A stretch of DNA of 30,813 nucleotides from Cercozoa sp. M6MM (lineage: Eukaryota > Endomyxa: Ascetosporea): assembly GCA_040357565.1 (NCBI GenBank), contig JBDODJ010000129.1. One strand, 5' to 3'. Below are positions 9,091 through 19,761 of this stretch, piece by piece. Made by a program: the position numbers and the translations under genes. A model generated the notes under the pieces. The model was not told where the DNA came from and ran no database searches. It was given only the letters and a program-made list of their open reading frames with translations. Position 1 is the first letter of the stretch. Each line of letters opens with the position of its first letter.

Positions 9091-12000
9091 ATGTCATGTC
9101 AGGTGCTACTGGTGTTTGAAGTGATCGCGATGATCGGGATCATTGCGCTGAAACAGGCACGGGAGGCTGGTTTTTCTCGGCGTCCCAATCTGAGCGAGAT
9201 TAGAGTTCTCAATCTGTGTGAGCGTGAGCATAGGCGTGACACCTGGGTAGCTTGGCCTGCCAGGTATGTTGAACCTCTAATCTCGCGTGTGGTGCGATCG
9301 GCTCTCGGAGTGTGTTTTTATGTTTTTATAGAGCGGCCGTGCAGCGCCCGTGCAGATGGGTTTAACAGTATCAGACAGCCCAGAGGCCTACGTGGGTACA
9401 CTAGCGGCTGTGTGGATCGGCGTGGGTATGTCGCTTGCGCGTCAACGTCGCTCTGTGTCGATCATGCGCGGAGTCGCCACGGCAGGTAGGCAGGAGATGT
9501 TTGTGTATTGCACGTTGGTTATGCAGAGAAACGACTGTGCGCTCAGGCTACGTGGCTGGCGTCGTGTTGTTTTATTCAAAGAGTTCGGAGGCTTGGCATG
9601 CGGCGATTGGACTGACGTTTGCAACGACTCTGGCGGTCCTGCTGGCACTGACGATTCGACACTTTGTCGCCGACGACCGTACGAGTGTTCTTACTCGGTG
9701 GTTGCCTGTGTTATTTGGGTGGTCGGAACCATGACAGAACAAACCGTGGTGGGACTGGCGTGTGCGCCGGGAGTGTTGCTGGCGTGGACGCTGCCGTTGG
9801 ACGCCGGTGCCTCATTGCTGGCACTCGGTGTGCCGCTGCTGATCCTAACGCTGCTGCCGCTGCTTGCTCTCTTGACAGACAAGGAGGAACGTCGACTCGG
9901 CCGTGCTCAAGCTCGTTCGGAAACGGCGCAAGACGAACTCACGCGACACGAGCGACGCGCGCGCAGCGAGGCCGCCTCTGACGGCTCCCCAGATGGCACC
10001 TGTTCCGACACCCCGGATGACACCCTGGATGGTACCCCGTATGGTACCCCGTGTGGGACACCGGATGGTCAAGACTCGGCCCCAGTCTGCACCGTGGTTG
10101 AACACGTCGTGTCGGACGAAATCATCGAAACGAAAGGGACAGACGAAGAGGACGAAAGCGACGCCGAAAGCGACACTGACAGCAGCTTGGTCGAAGGAGA
10201 CAACCAGGATGACTGGTCCTTCCAGGGGGAGTTGGAATGCAATGACGACGCTGATGACGATGCTTGGGGCAGCGGCAGTGTCGAAACGACACCTGTCGAA
10301 ACGACACCTGCTGATTGGGCAGTGCCTGCTGAACAGACAGTGCCTGCTGATTGGGCAGTGCCTGCTGAACAGACAGTGCCTGCTGAACAGACAGTGTCAA
10401 CAGCACCGGCGGCAGTGTCGTTTGGCGCTCCTGTGGCACGGTCCAGCTGCACCACCGCCAACAACAACAAGAAAAACAACAAGAGAAACAACAAGAAAAA
10501 CAACAACAGCAGGAGCATGCAGCGGCACTTCATGTCGCGTCTGTCGCACTCATCGACGCCGGAGCGACCATTCTGTGACGCCGTGAATGCGCCGACTTCG
10601 ATGGCATCGGCTCCGCCTGTCGCGTCGGTTCCTTCGGTCGCGTCGACTCCGATCGCTTCGACTCCGCCTGTTGCGTCGGCTCCGCTTGCACGCGTACTGT
10701 TGTTTTTCTTTGTTGTTTTTTGTTTGTTTTTGCATTTGTTTGCTGTTGTTTGTTGTTATTGTTGTTGTTTTGTTGTTATTGTTGTTTTTTGTTTGTTGTT
10801 GTTGTTTTTTTTTGTTGTTGTTTGTTTGTTGTTTGTTGTGTGTATTAGTTTTATGTTGTCGTTTTTTGTGTTGTTGTTTCTGTGTTGTTGTTTCTATGTT
10901 ATTGTTGTTTTTTGTGTGGTTTTGTTTTGTTTGTAGTTTTTAACTATTGCTGTTATTTTGCTGTTTCTGCAGCGACGTGAAAAGGAAGTAGCGCTGTCCG
11001 CGCGGAAGAAGCGGAAAGCGAAACTGAACAATTTAAGTTTCTTGGGCGATGACGGTGTCGGTGATGGTGTCAGTGACAGTGGCGGTGGTGGCGTGCAGAT
11101 CGCACGTGGCACTATTATTGACGACGGTATGTTTACCCCTTTACCCCCTGTTTGCCCCCTGTTTACCCCCTCTTTACCCCCCCCCCCCAGAACCGATGGT
11201 GATCGAGGACGACGTGGTGCAGTCGGGCAGCGTGACACACGTGTGTCCGCACTGTCAGAAGGCTTTCACGCGGCGCACCAACCTGCGTGCGCACATAGAG
11301 GAACGACACCTGTACCGACTGACCGAGTCGGCAGGGTCTGGGTCACCGGGGACACGGTCTGGGTCTGGGTCACCTGGGTCAGGGTCAGCTGGTACAGGGA
11401 CGGTTTCGTATGCGAGTGGTGACGACGTCGGCAGCAGCGGCAGCGAGTCCGAGAGCGAGAAGCCTTTTGCGTGCTGCTGGCTTTACCCCCCCCCCCCCCC
11501 TGTTTATCCCCTCCTTACCCCCTCTATACCCCCCTCTTTACCCGCGCTTTACCCCTCGCTTTACCCCCCCCCCCGCTTTACCCCTAGTTTTACCCCTACT
11601 CCTTGGTAGCTGCACGCACTGCAGCAAGCGTTTCGCGCGCAAGAGCAATCTGATGCGGCACCAGCTGACGCACAGCAAGACGCTGCCGTTTGCGTGTTCC
11701 TTCTGTCAGCGACGCTTTCGTGACAAGAGCAACTGTCAGAAGCACGAGGTAGTCTTACCCCTACCCCGCCCCCTTTACCCCCCTACCCACCCTTACCCCC
11801 TACCCCCTGAGTGCAGTTGACGCACAGTGCGGCGACGCCGTTCCACTGTCACCTGTGTCCGAAGCAGTTCAAGCAGCGGTCGTACCTGTCGCGACATTTG
11901 CGTGTTCACCTGCGTCGTGCCTGCAAACAAAACGCCGAGAAAGGACTGCCTCCGTACCTTCTGGCTTGCCTTTTCTTTGTCTATTTGTATATATATACAT

Positions 12001-13164
12001 TTATATGTAGGCATGTGGATGTGTCTGTGTGTATGTGTGTAATAAGTTTGTATATGTGTACGTGTGTATGCATGCATGTACTATCTGTACATGTGCAGGT
12101 ATTGTGTGTATGTATATGAATGTACTTATGTCTGTACATTTTGTCTGTGTTTTGTGTCTGTGTCCATATAACTTTACTTGCGGAAATTTGTTTAATGCTT
12201 TTATAAGTACATGTATATATTTTTATGTCTCTACATGTATCTGTATGTCTATATATATATATATGTATCGATATAATCTATATATATATATATATGTTTG
12301 TATCTATATATCTATACATATATATATATGCAATATGAACGTGCATGTACGTGTGTGTGTGTGTACAGTCCGGCGGCCGACCTGTTTCGAATTCGCGAGT
12401 CGATGAAACAAAAAACGAAAGCGTCGGTGCAGCCGCAGATGTCGCTGCAGCCGCTGCTGCGAGTGTCGCCCTCTCCACCACTTCAACTCCAGCATCAGCA
12501 ACATCACCATCAGCAACATCACCATCAGCAACATCACCATCAACAACAACACCAACAACAACATCAACACCAACAACAACATCAACACCGACAACATCAT
12601 CAACAATATCACCATCACCAACAGCAACAGCAACAGCATCATCAACAGCAGTACAGTCTGTCCTCGCAGACGCCATCGCCAGCCTACCGCAGTGTGCCTG
12701 TTCCGCACAGGTCACCTGTCTTTGAGACCACTGGTCGTGTGCTTGACTTGCCGCCTTCTGCTCTGCTGCCGGTACCTTACCGACTTTGCACCCTTTTGGT
12801 ATTGTTTCAGACACACACACTGTAGCCACCGGTCCTGCCGAAAATGCCCGAGATTCCAGTCCTACTGGACGACGATATCGCTTCCTTGTTGGACCGTGTC
12901 GTGTGTGAAACCGAACAGCCGTCCTTGCAGCAGTCGTTTCACTCGTTGCAGCCGTTGCACCAGCAGCCGTTGTACCAGCAGCAGTCTACACATGTACAGT
13001 CCTTCGAATTCCAGTCGCACTCGTCAGCAGGCGCCGAACCGTCCTTCTTCTTCCAGAAGACTGCGAGTGGCGAACAGCAGTCTGTCGCAGACACTACGAG
13101 CCCTGGCATGTGGCCTGCGCCTGATGCCTTCCAACCCTTTTCTCTGCCGCCATTAGAGTTATGA
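9091..13164 (+). CDS. Apparent membrane-anchored C2H2 zinc-finger protein
   Basis: Ten exons keep phase: 9091-9263, 9334-9425, 9547-9678, 9738-10693, 10973-11126, 11191-11470, 11610-11748, 11817-11953, 12369-12771 and 12826-13164, giving about 934 residues. Residues 5-20, 78-98, 107-125, 136-153 and 157-178 are hydrophobic helices. A basic stretch (DKEERRLGRAQARSE) follows, then a DGTP repeat, an acidic region (DEEDESDAESDTD), PAEQTV/PADWAV repeats and a basic KKRKAKL. Four C2H2 fingers start at C521, C597, C625 and C653 (for example ACTHCSKRF..RHQLTH), so DNA binding is likely. A Gln/His-rich tail ends the protein. If one gene, it would resemble transcription factors kept in a membrane until cleaved. 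The alternative is two genes, with the regulator starting inside exon 4, for example near 10517. Exon 4 is open for 956 bp with no sign of a boundary. Confidence 0.62.
10307..10396 (+). repeat. Coding tandem repeat (PADWAV/PAEQTV units)
   Basis: Five 18-bp units in exon 4 of the zinc-finger gene alternate between two forms encoding P-A-D-W-A-V and P-A-E-Q-T-V. Just upstream, 10281-10309 duplicates a V-E-T-T-P unit, and 10020-10070 holds D-G-T-P-like repeats. Units of a length divisible by three keep the frame, which supports coding use. Confidence 0.85.
10694..10972 (+). repeat. T/G-rich low-complexity intron
   Basis: Intron 4 of the zinc-finger gene (donor GTACTG, acceptor CTGCAG) is almost entirely TTG/TTTTG runs on the sense strand. 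It reads as Phe/Leu/Val-rich open frames that are not real coding sequence. Confidence 0.8.
11471..11609 (+). repeat. TTTACCCC-repeat intron
   Basis: Intron 6 of the zinc-finger gene is made mostly of irregular TTTACC(C)n units with C runs up to about 14. Introns 5 (11127-11190) and 7 (11749-11816) have the same make-up. The opposite strand therefore carries G4-prone GGGGTAAA units. It is not the telomere motif, because CCCTAAA has a different base order. Confidence 0.85.
11954..12368 (+). repeat. TA/TG-rich microsatellite intron
   Basis: Intron 8 of the zinc-finger gene, 415 nt and the longest in the gene, consists of TATA, TGTG and CATG-type simple sequence and ends in a (GT)n tract just before the acceptor at 12368. 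Confidence 0.8.
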
Positions 13165-13194
13165 TTATCATTATCTTTTACTGCAGTTTAATTC

Positions 13195-13230
13195 CCCCGA
13201 GAACCCAGTGCCGGTAATTTCCCGGAAATT
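13195..13230 (+). repeat. Left arm of a 36-bp inverted repeat
   Basis: Matches the reverse complement of 17753-17788 with three mismatches in 36 bp. The outer 18 bp (CCCCGAGAACCCAGTGCC) are identical. The trinucleotide TTC lies just outside both arms (13192-13194 and 17789-17791), a possible 3-bp target duplication. This could be the end of a DNA transposon of about 4.6 kb, or two copies of a short nonautonomous repeat in opposite orientation. Confidence 0.75.
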
Positions 13231-13455
13231 ACCGGTTAATTTCGGTGAACAGAATTTACCAAGAAATTTCCCGGTAATTAACTCAATTTTTTATCACATG
13301 CACGTGCCGATACACCGGTAATTACCGGGTAATTACTCGGAAATTTCAAGCTAATTCTTGGGTTATTTCCACCCAATTATTGAGTTATTTCCAATTAATT
13401 ACCGGGTTATTTCCAGTTAGTTACCAAAAAATTACCGACAAATTGAATTGCCGAA
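13231..13455. repeat. AATTACCGG-rich low-complexity block
   Basis: Just inside the left inverted-repeat arm, about 220 bp is filled with variants of AATTACCGG/CCGGTAATT, including the palindrome AATTACCGGGTAATT (13319-13333). No coding signal. It looks like the subterminal repeat region of a transposon or a MITE-like repeat. Confidence 0.65.
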
Positions 13456-13510
13456 TTACATTCGGCCGCGTCCGTAGCTCGCTCGCCAACAGGAACGTCG
13501 GCAACTTGCG

Positions 13511-14586
13511 TCAGTTCTTGGCACGACTGCGTCCACGAACACCGCTACGCGCCGAGCTACGACGAACCAAACGCTGCCGCTTGGCCGGTGGGTCTTGTCG
13601 TTCAGCTGGCGCAGCTGCTCTCTTGTGGCACTTGGTCGTGAGAACACGATGCAGCACCTGCACAGTGCTACAAAAACTCCATTGGTCTCAAAAAAAAAAA
13701 GACAGCAACAAACAGGAGGCGTACCTCTCGCGCGCGAACGCCATCCCGACATCACACTGCGCATGCCACCATGTAAACACCAGGAGAGACACCGGGGGGG
13801 GGGGGGGCGCCCTGCCTCGTAACTGACCTTGTCGATTCCTGGAATTGCATCGAGCCCATCTGTGTTGACTTCGGACGGTAGCCGGGCACCGCCGCGCAGC
13901 TTCCACATCAGCACCAGAAGACATAGAATCATGGGGGCAAGCATCTTGCCTGCGCAAACAAGAGAGGACAGTAAACATCGCGAAAGTACAACAGACCAAG
14001 ACGCCGGTACCCGACACAGTGTCACTCATCTTGAACAGCACCGTGGTCCGCGGCTTCAGAATGTTGGCGTCGGAGTCATTGTGCTGCGTGACCTGAGAGC
14101 TTGTCAGTCCCATCTGCGCCTGCGACCACACATAGTAACGAAAGGGTTAGCGATACCGACAGTGGAAGCACCAAAATACTTCAAACGTCCGAGGGAGCGC
14201 TCTCCCGCGCTGGCCTGGACGAATGTGCTGGCCAACTACCACTCGGGCCACCATCGATTCGGAGATGACGAATGAATCTGCATACCTTTCGTACAACATA
14301 TAAGCACAAAAAGCGTTCGGTACCGTGCCAAGCGAACAAAGCTCGCTGTGACTTGGCGTCTCACACAAGAAAAACGTTTCGCTTGGGTGTCAGCGAATTT
14401 GCTCTGCTTCAGTGCACTGTTGAGCAGAACAGCAATCACTCCCCGTTTGCGGCGCTCGTGGGGAGTCTTGCAGGGCGATAAGCCAGACTCCCGCAAACTC
14501 GCAAAACATTCCGCAACGTCAGCAAGCTCGCGCTTGAACAGCACCACACCACTACTCGGTCCGATGCTCGTTGACTCGTCTAACAT
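13511..14586 (-). CDS. Unknown protein with one membrane helix and basic tail, 5 exons
   Basis: Not recognised. Exons 14586-14367, 14277-14180, 14119-14011, 13949-13828 and 13657-13511 keep phase and give about 231 residues. The N-terminal part (SSGVVLFKRELADVAECFASL) looks like a small helical domain. A middle part with VVVGQHIRPGQRG and LKPRTTVLFK precedes one hydrophobic helix (MLAPMILCLLVLMW, about residues 146-160). The tail is strongly basic (PAKRQRLVRRSS, RGRSRAKN). The last intron (13658-13827) holds a C run and a T run. A reading with an extra small exon inside it is possible but gives a poorer tail. Exon 1 may extend further upstream. The gene lies inside the inverted-repeat block and points away from the plus-strand unknown gene. 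Confidence 0.5.
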
Positions 14587-14839
14587 GCGCCACTGGAGCG
14601 CTGGTGCGATCGTCAAATGGCGATCATGGTGACATGTGTTGCTGCACGCGCAGATGATAGAGTGTTTGGCCACAAATCTAGCATAATAATCCGATTACAG
14701 CTGTGCTGACCTAGTGCAACTGTCCTACCGATGCCCGCGCGGAACCGCCAACGATCCAAGTGTAAAAGACGCACAGCAGCGACAAAGTGAGGATCTCTTT
14801 ACCTCATACGATATCCGTCTGTAGCAATGATCTTATGCA

Positions 14840-15120
14840 ATCTTACTCACATACATACATGCATATGTATCTATATATATCGTACAAATACATAAATTTA
14901 CAGTATTTACCCGCTTGGGGATGCATGCATGCATCATGCATACATACATACATTCATACACATACATACATACGTACATAAATTTACAGACAGACATACA
15001 TACATAACATACATGCATACATACATACATACATAACATACATACATACATACATAAATTTACATACATACATACATGTATACACTTACATACACATACA
15101 TACATACATACATACATGAA
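14840..15120. repeat. (CATA)n microsatellite
   Basis: About 280 bp of CATA/TACA repeats broken by AAATTTAC segments, between the two divergent unknown genes. Open frames through it are translation artefacts. Confidence 0.95.
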
Positions 15121-15343
15121 TACAGACGAAGCATACCACCTATGCCAAATATGCAGCGCAGATACGGATAAATTTAAACTTAAATAGACATCTTACACAC
15201 CATCAAATCTCTCATTCTGTGGATTTACCTGCATATAAGTATTATTGTAAGTACGGTAACCGTGACATGCAGTCGCCGCTGCGCTCCATGCTGTACTGTA
15301 TCTACGCCCTGTTGTCGTAGATCTCCTGTCGCTCCTCAATGCT

Positions 15344-17344
15344 ATGCGCCACGAAGAACTAAGGGAAACGGAAAAGAACATGGGTAGCTCATGGACGATT
15401 ATCTTGGAGCAGGATGGTGTTGAACATGCTGTTTTGGTGCTGCCCGGTCTGCACTTGCACTGCCCCAAGACAAGAAAGAGCGCAAGTACCGATTGCATCT
15501 GCTTGCTCTCGACACAGGGGAACCCTTGCAAGGTTACTGGCCGTGCCTTGACGATGGTCGGTCTGTGTTGCGCGAGGCACAGTTCTTCCGTCGCGTGATG
15601 CGGTCGGAGGTTGAAGAGTATACAGACGGCAGTCGAAGCAGAATCTGAGCGACTCGGATGGGAGGTGCCCACAGCCAACTGGGCGAATGGCGGTACCTAC
15701 AGCTGTCACTCTTAGTACCCACTAAAGTCTACTACTGAGTAATTCGTGGTTACAGCCACTGGTGACCTCTGCTGCAACAAATGTAGCTTCCGACTGCTCC
15801 CACACCAAAGCTGCGTGTGCGACCTAGCTCACCAATGTGCAGGGAACCCTGGCACATGGACGGTAATATACACCTTACTTATGAGATCTGCAGAATCCGG
15901 TTCATTCTTGTGACTATTCAGGAATTCACTTCTTTGTTGGGTCTGTTATTCGAGCATCGTGATGCCGAGGAAGCCGTGGGGGAGTTCTTTCGCGCCCTGG
16001 GAAGGGTCATCGACTTCATGCGCCGCTACAACGGATTAAACGCCATGCCGCAGCACACGCTGACCAATTTGCGTAACAATGAGACGCAAGGTATGCGTTA
16101 CTTACGAATTGTGGATCGCGACAAGGTGTTAGGGGGAATACCGGCTCTCATTTTGTACTGGCGTTTTGAGTCAAAGCTTTTTTAGAACTTTGCGTGAGAA
16201 GGCGACGACAAGTTTGCTCTGGTACTGGTGGCAGCTATGTTGAAGTACGCAAGGGCTTGCGAGCAGTATCAGTTTTGCTATACTGAAGACGACCTACTGG
16301 AACTGGAAAAGTTTGTGCGGCATCGAAGCGCGTGAAAATGAGAATACTCGGTCCTGGGCGACATCTTTCCTCGAATGACCACAACGACATGCATTCCAGT
16401 CGGAACACTCACAGTCACGCAAGCATGCGCGTTAACAACAACTTTGACTTCGAAGGTACAGGTTTCCTCCGACTACAACTACGATGTGATTACTCCTGGG
16501 CCTTGCTTGTTAGTAGCGATGTTTAAGTTCGCCAAGGTCCTTGCGCTCCGACATGCCAACAGATCGGCTGAAGGTGGTGCTGGCGTACATGGCACGCATG
16601 GCTCTCACGAACGCAGCTGAAACACTGCACCCTGAGTACCGCCACATGATGAACAAGCAGCGACAGGCGTAAGAATTCAACCTTCCGACCTTCCCTATCT
16701 TGGATGTTCACTATACCCTTCATCCGCATAAAAATGTTCCGTAGATATGCATCGCGCAGTTGCAAGGTCGAGTACGACAAAGTTCACGACATTTCGGTGT
16801 GGGATGAAGACGGCAACACATTCGAGGTGACTTGCGCTGGGCAGTTCAGCCGCCTCGTCGTATTGGTACACATGCTGCTTATAGTTCTCTCCGAGCTTGC
16901 TGCCGCACTTTAAATTCACCCTCGTTTCACTGTGCTTAGGGAGTGCGCATCACGTCAGGCGCAATCATTGAACTTGCAGATGACTCCCTCGTTCTCGTGA
17001 AAGACATCGTTGAGGTCAATGATGCGACGCGCCATCAGTTGAGGCACCGAAGCGGAGTCGGCTTCATTGTGCAGATGTGTGGCACCGCCGAACGGTGCAA
17101 CTGCACTGGCCTCTTGAAATGCTCTGTCCCAGGTTCTATCGACACCGACATGCCGCGTTTCGTGACTTTGGACAATGCACGCGCACGGTACACCTCCTAT
17201 CACCCAAAGATGCACCGCCGTGCTCCGTCCGTGCGATCGCTGCTGGATCTCGGACTTAAGCGAGGTACACAGGTGTGGCTGCTCAACCGGCAACGTTTCA
17301 CAACATGGTCGCCCGGCAACCTCTACGGCGATAACATCTACTAA
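15344..17344 (+). CDS. Unknown multi-exon protein within the inverted-repeat block
   Basis: Not recognised. Eight exons chain with phase kept: 15756-15862, 15922-16090, 16202-16331, 16415-16455, 16517-16536 (or from 16514), 16574-16668, 16745-16859 and 16940-17344. Upstream, 15344-15383, 15470 to about 15625 and about 15635-15692 read as protein (LALDTGEPLQGYWPCLDD, AVEAESERLGWEVPTANW), but the join near 15625 needs a 16-nt gap or a frame change, so the 5' part is uncertain. The start could also lie before 15344. A Cys-rich stretch (CCNKCSF..CVCDLAHQC) may bind zinc. The end contains VRITSGAIIELADDSLVLV and APSVRSLLDLGLKRGT. Three of the proposed acceptors are AAG. This could be a transposon-carried gene, given the flanking inverted repeat, or an ordinary host orphan. 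Confidence 0.5.
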
Positions 17345-17922
17345 CTGAATTTAAGCATGTAAACTTTACTCCATGCGGTGTCACTTTTATATACGATAAA
17401 TCTAATTTCCTTCCAAAGTAATCAAATTTCTGCAAAAAAAAAATTCTAATTTCTGCAGAAAACGCCCCCATGGGCGGTTTCCCTTAAAAGCGAACATTAT
17501 TGAGCATCTTCAGGGTATAACAAGGACTGTTAACGCCTGGAAAACAGAAAAACACGAAAAAAACTGTAAAATGCAAACAAAACCGGGGCGAAAAAATCCA
17601 GGCAGCCAATATTTTTTGAGCATTTCAACAAAAATCGCCTACACTGCTCCGTAAACGAATCTAAAGGTCCCGGGCACTGTGAATTATATTAAAACCCCCG
17701 AAAATGCTACTTAAAGGGCTATTAGACGACGTTTGACCGATTTTGTCACGGAAATTACCGGGTAATTACTGGCACTGGGTTCTCGGGGTTCCGTTCGAAT
17801 TCGATTCGTCACTGGTCAACCGAAGCCCATCGAAAAACAAAAAAAAACAAAAAAGCTACGGTATACACTGCTTTAGAGGGCACAGGAAACTGCTTTTTGA
17901 ATATTTCATTAGCATAAGCACA
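17345..17922. other. AT-rich noncoding region with right repeat arm
   Basis: About 580 bp before the ACBP gene. A-rich runs around 17430 and 17825-17850, and AAATTTCTGCA-like repeats at 17425-17460. It contains the right arm of the inverted repeat. No coding exon recognised. Confidence 0.55.
17753..17788 (-). repeat. Right arm of the 36-bp inverted repeat
   Basis: Reverse complement of 13195-13230 with three mismatches. It ends CACTGGGTTCTCGGGG, followed by TTC. It includes an AATTACCGGGTAATT palindrome like the one near the left arm. Confidence 0.75.
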
Positions 17923-18465
17923 ATGGTGAGCATGTCTACTGTTCTCTATCGAAAGTGGTGAGATACTGTTTTTTTTTGTCAAAAACCTCAGTCAAGTAAT
18001 GAGTTTGAGGCTGCGGTGAAATTCACGGCTTCGGGTGGTGACGGTCCCTCCCTGGTACGCGATGTATCTTTAAATGCAATCTGAGTGCTACTGACTGCGT
18101 GTTCTTTGTGCAGTCGCAAACACAGCAGCTCATGTTTTATGCGCTGTTCAAGCAAGCGACGAAGGGTGCCTGAAGCAATCTCATCTGTGCCTTGCCACTT
18201 CGACCATATGTGTGTTTGTGTAGGCACACAGCGTGGCAAGCGTCCAGGACGCATGCAAATTGTGAAGCGCGCCAAGTGGGACGCCTGGAACAAGCTCGGC
18301 AACATGTCGCAGCAAGAGGTCTTTTTTTCGTATTTTCCCCGGTTGGTCGACCATATCATGTGCGTGCTGCTTTTTAAACAGGCGCGCCAGCAATACGTGG
18401 ACATGATGACGAAGGTCGCACCGCAGTGGCGCCAGAAGGCTGGCCTGGCCCAGTCGGCGCTCTAA
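17923..18465 (+). CDS. Acyl-CoA-binding protein
   Basis: Exons 17923-17925, 17992-18054, 18114-18165, 18224-18318 and 18382-18465 give 98 residues, close to the family norm of about 90. The first exon is just the ATG, followed by a consensus-like GTGAGC donor. Family landmarks: FEAAVKFTASGG at the N-terminus, the acyl-CoA-contacting YALFKQATKG helix, KWDAWNKLGNMSQQEA, and QQYVDMM. ACBP carries long-chain acyl-CoA esters in the cytosol and buffers their pool for lipid synthesis and oxidation. An arginine/glycine-rich loop (GTQRGKRPGRMQIV) stands where other members have PGFFD-like sequence. No targeting signal is seen. Confidence 0.92.
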
Positions 18466-18806
18466 CCTGCCAAGCTTGAGAAAACGTCAGTCATTCCTGC
18501 GTTTCCGTCCTGCCGATTGTTCAGTCATTCCTGGCCTTATAAACAAGTCTTGGCCAACTTCATAAACGCGTCTCGTCACTAACGCCACGGCTAGCATAAC
18601 CGAGCATCGACAACCACCTGCAGGTCAGAGGTGCTGGGTGCTGGGTGCGGGTGTTTGGGCTCAAAACAAGTGCAAATCGAGCCCATATCTCCCGGGCGTC
18701 GAACGGCCCTGCCGTGTGCTGTGTCGGTGTGTACCGGGTGTCGTAGTTACTGTGCCTCTTGGCTGTGTGTGTTTTCGCACACATTGACCGGGGTGGCACT
18801 TCAGTC
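18466..18806. other. Intergenic region, ACBP to RPB7
   Basis: 341 bp between two plus-strand genes. GT-rich toward the RPB7 start. No domain, repeat or RNA gene seen. Confidence 0.5.
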
Positions 18807-19761
18807 ATGTTCTTCATTGTACAGTCACCTGAATAGTTTTCCGAAGCTCTATCGCAAGTGCCCTTGTGTTTGCCTGACAGTGCTGTGTGCGTGCTTTGAT
18901 GTAAAATTTAAGTTTTTGGCAGATCAAGCGGTCAGAGCGCGTACAAGTGGATGCCAAGTACTTTGGGCCGGATCTCAAGTCACATGTGATGCACAAGGTG
19001 CGCAAGAAGTTTGAAGGCGTTGCCAGGTGCGTTTCTTGTCCAGCGCGGTCCAAAAAAGTGGTCCGGCACGAGTTTATTTGTGCAATTTGTGCAGAGAGGA
19101 TATGGGCTACGTACTCATGGTACAGTCGGTGCTGAACATGGACGCATTGAGCGGCGAGTTGCAGTACTGTTTCGTCCTGTTGATATTGTGCTGTTTTTGG
19201 AGAAACGTCTTTACTTTAGAGAGGACGGTTCGGCGCTCTTCAACGTCGACATCATGTGCGTCGTGTTTCGGCCCTTTCGGAACGAAGTCTTGACGGCTAC
19301 GGTACTTTTGGCTTTACGAAACTTGGCATATGTACTACTATTATAGGCACCTTTTAATAAATTGATGTGTACAGGTAACAACAGTCCTGCCAGACGGCTT
19401 CTTTTGCGAGTGTGGCCCCGTCGACATCTACATCAGCAACCAGACCATGCCAAAAGTGCCTCCAACACATGCACACAGGTGTGCCTTTTTTGAGTTGAGG
19501 ATTTTGATTTTATTTAGGACTTCCGATACGACGACGCTGGTGAGCACCCGCGTTTCCTGAATGACACCGACGTGAGTTACCGGCTCGAGCAGGGCACGCT
19601 CGTTCGAGTCAAGGTAGCCACTCACTTATATGCAACACACGCACACGCACACAGTTGTTGTTGTGCACTCTCTGCAGGTCATTGGTATGCGGTGTGCCAA
19701 CAACACGCTGCGTGTCGTTGGCTCCATCAACGAGGACTATCTCGGCCCCATGGTGGATTAG
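18807..19761 (+). CDS. RPB7: RNA polymerase II subunit RPB7
   Basis: Seven exons, 18807-18818, 18923-19026, 19095-19163, 19220-19301, 19375-19455, 19518-19613 and 19678-19761, give 175 residues (family about 171). The start MFFI is the family's usual N-terminus. VDAKYFGPDLKSHV lies in the N-terminal RNP-like domain. VVFRPFRNEVLTATV leads into the OB-fold domain, followed by PDGFFCECGPVDIYISNQTMP and the C-terminal VVGSINEDYLGPM, which is near invariant in RPB7. With RPB4 it forms the stalk of RNA polymerase II, binds emerging RNA and helps initiation. The paralogues in Pol I, Pol III and archaea are less similar at the C-terminus, so Pol II is preferred. Confidence 0.93.

Noticed and set aside
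10587-10943. Open frame rich in Phe, Leu, Val and Cys on plus
   Set aside because: It is translation of the TTG/TTTTG-rich intron between 10694 and 10972; both splice sites and phase fit.
11471-11609. TTTACCCC repeats as interstitial telomere sequence
   Set aside because: The base order is not that of a CCCTAAA-type repeat on either strand, and the block is cleanly bounded by splice sites.
12278-12829. Long minus-strand Val/Asp-rich and Leu/Met-rich frames
   Set aside because: They are antisense readings of the CAN-rich Gln/His-coding exon 9 of the zinc-finger gene.
16332-16414. TGA codons in frame after ...FVRHRSA as evidence of recoding or a broken gene
   Set aside because: A GTGAAA donor and an ACAG acceptor remove this stretch and keep phase, and TGA ends several other genes normally.
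13195-17788. Virus-derived or LTR element
   Set aside because: No reverse transcriptase, integrase, capsid or direct terminal repeats seen; the ends are inverted, which points to a plain DNA transposon if to any element.
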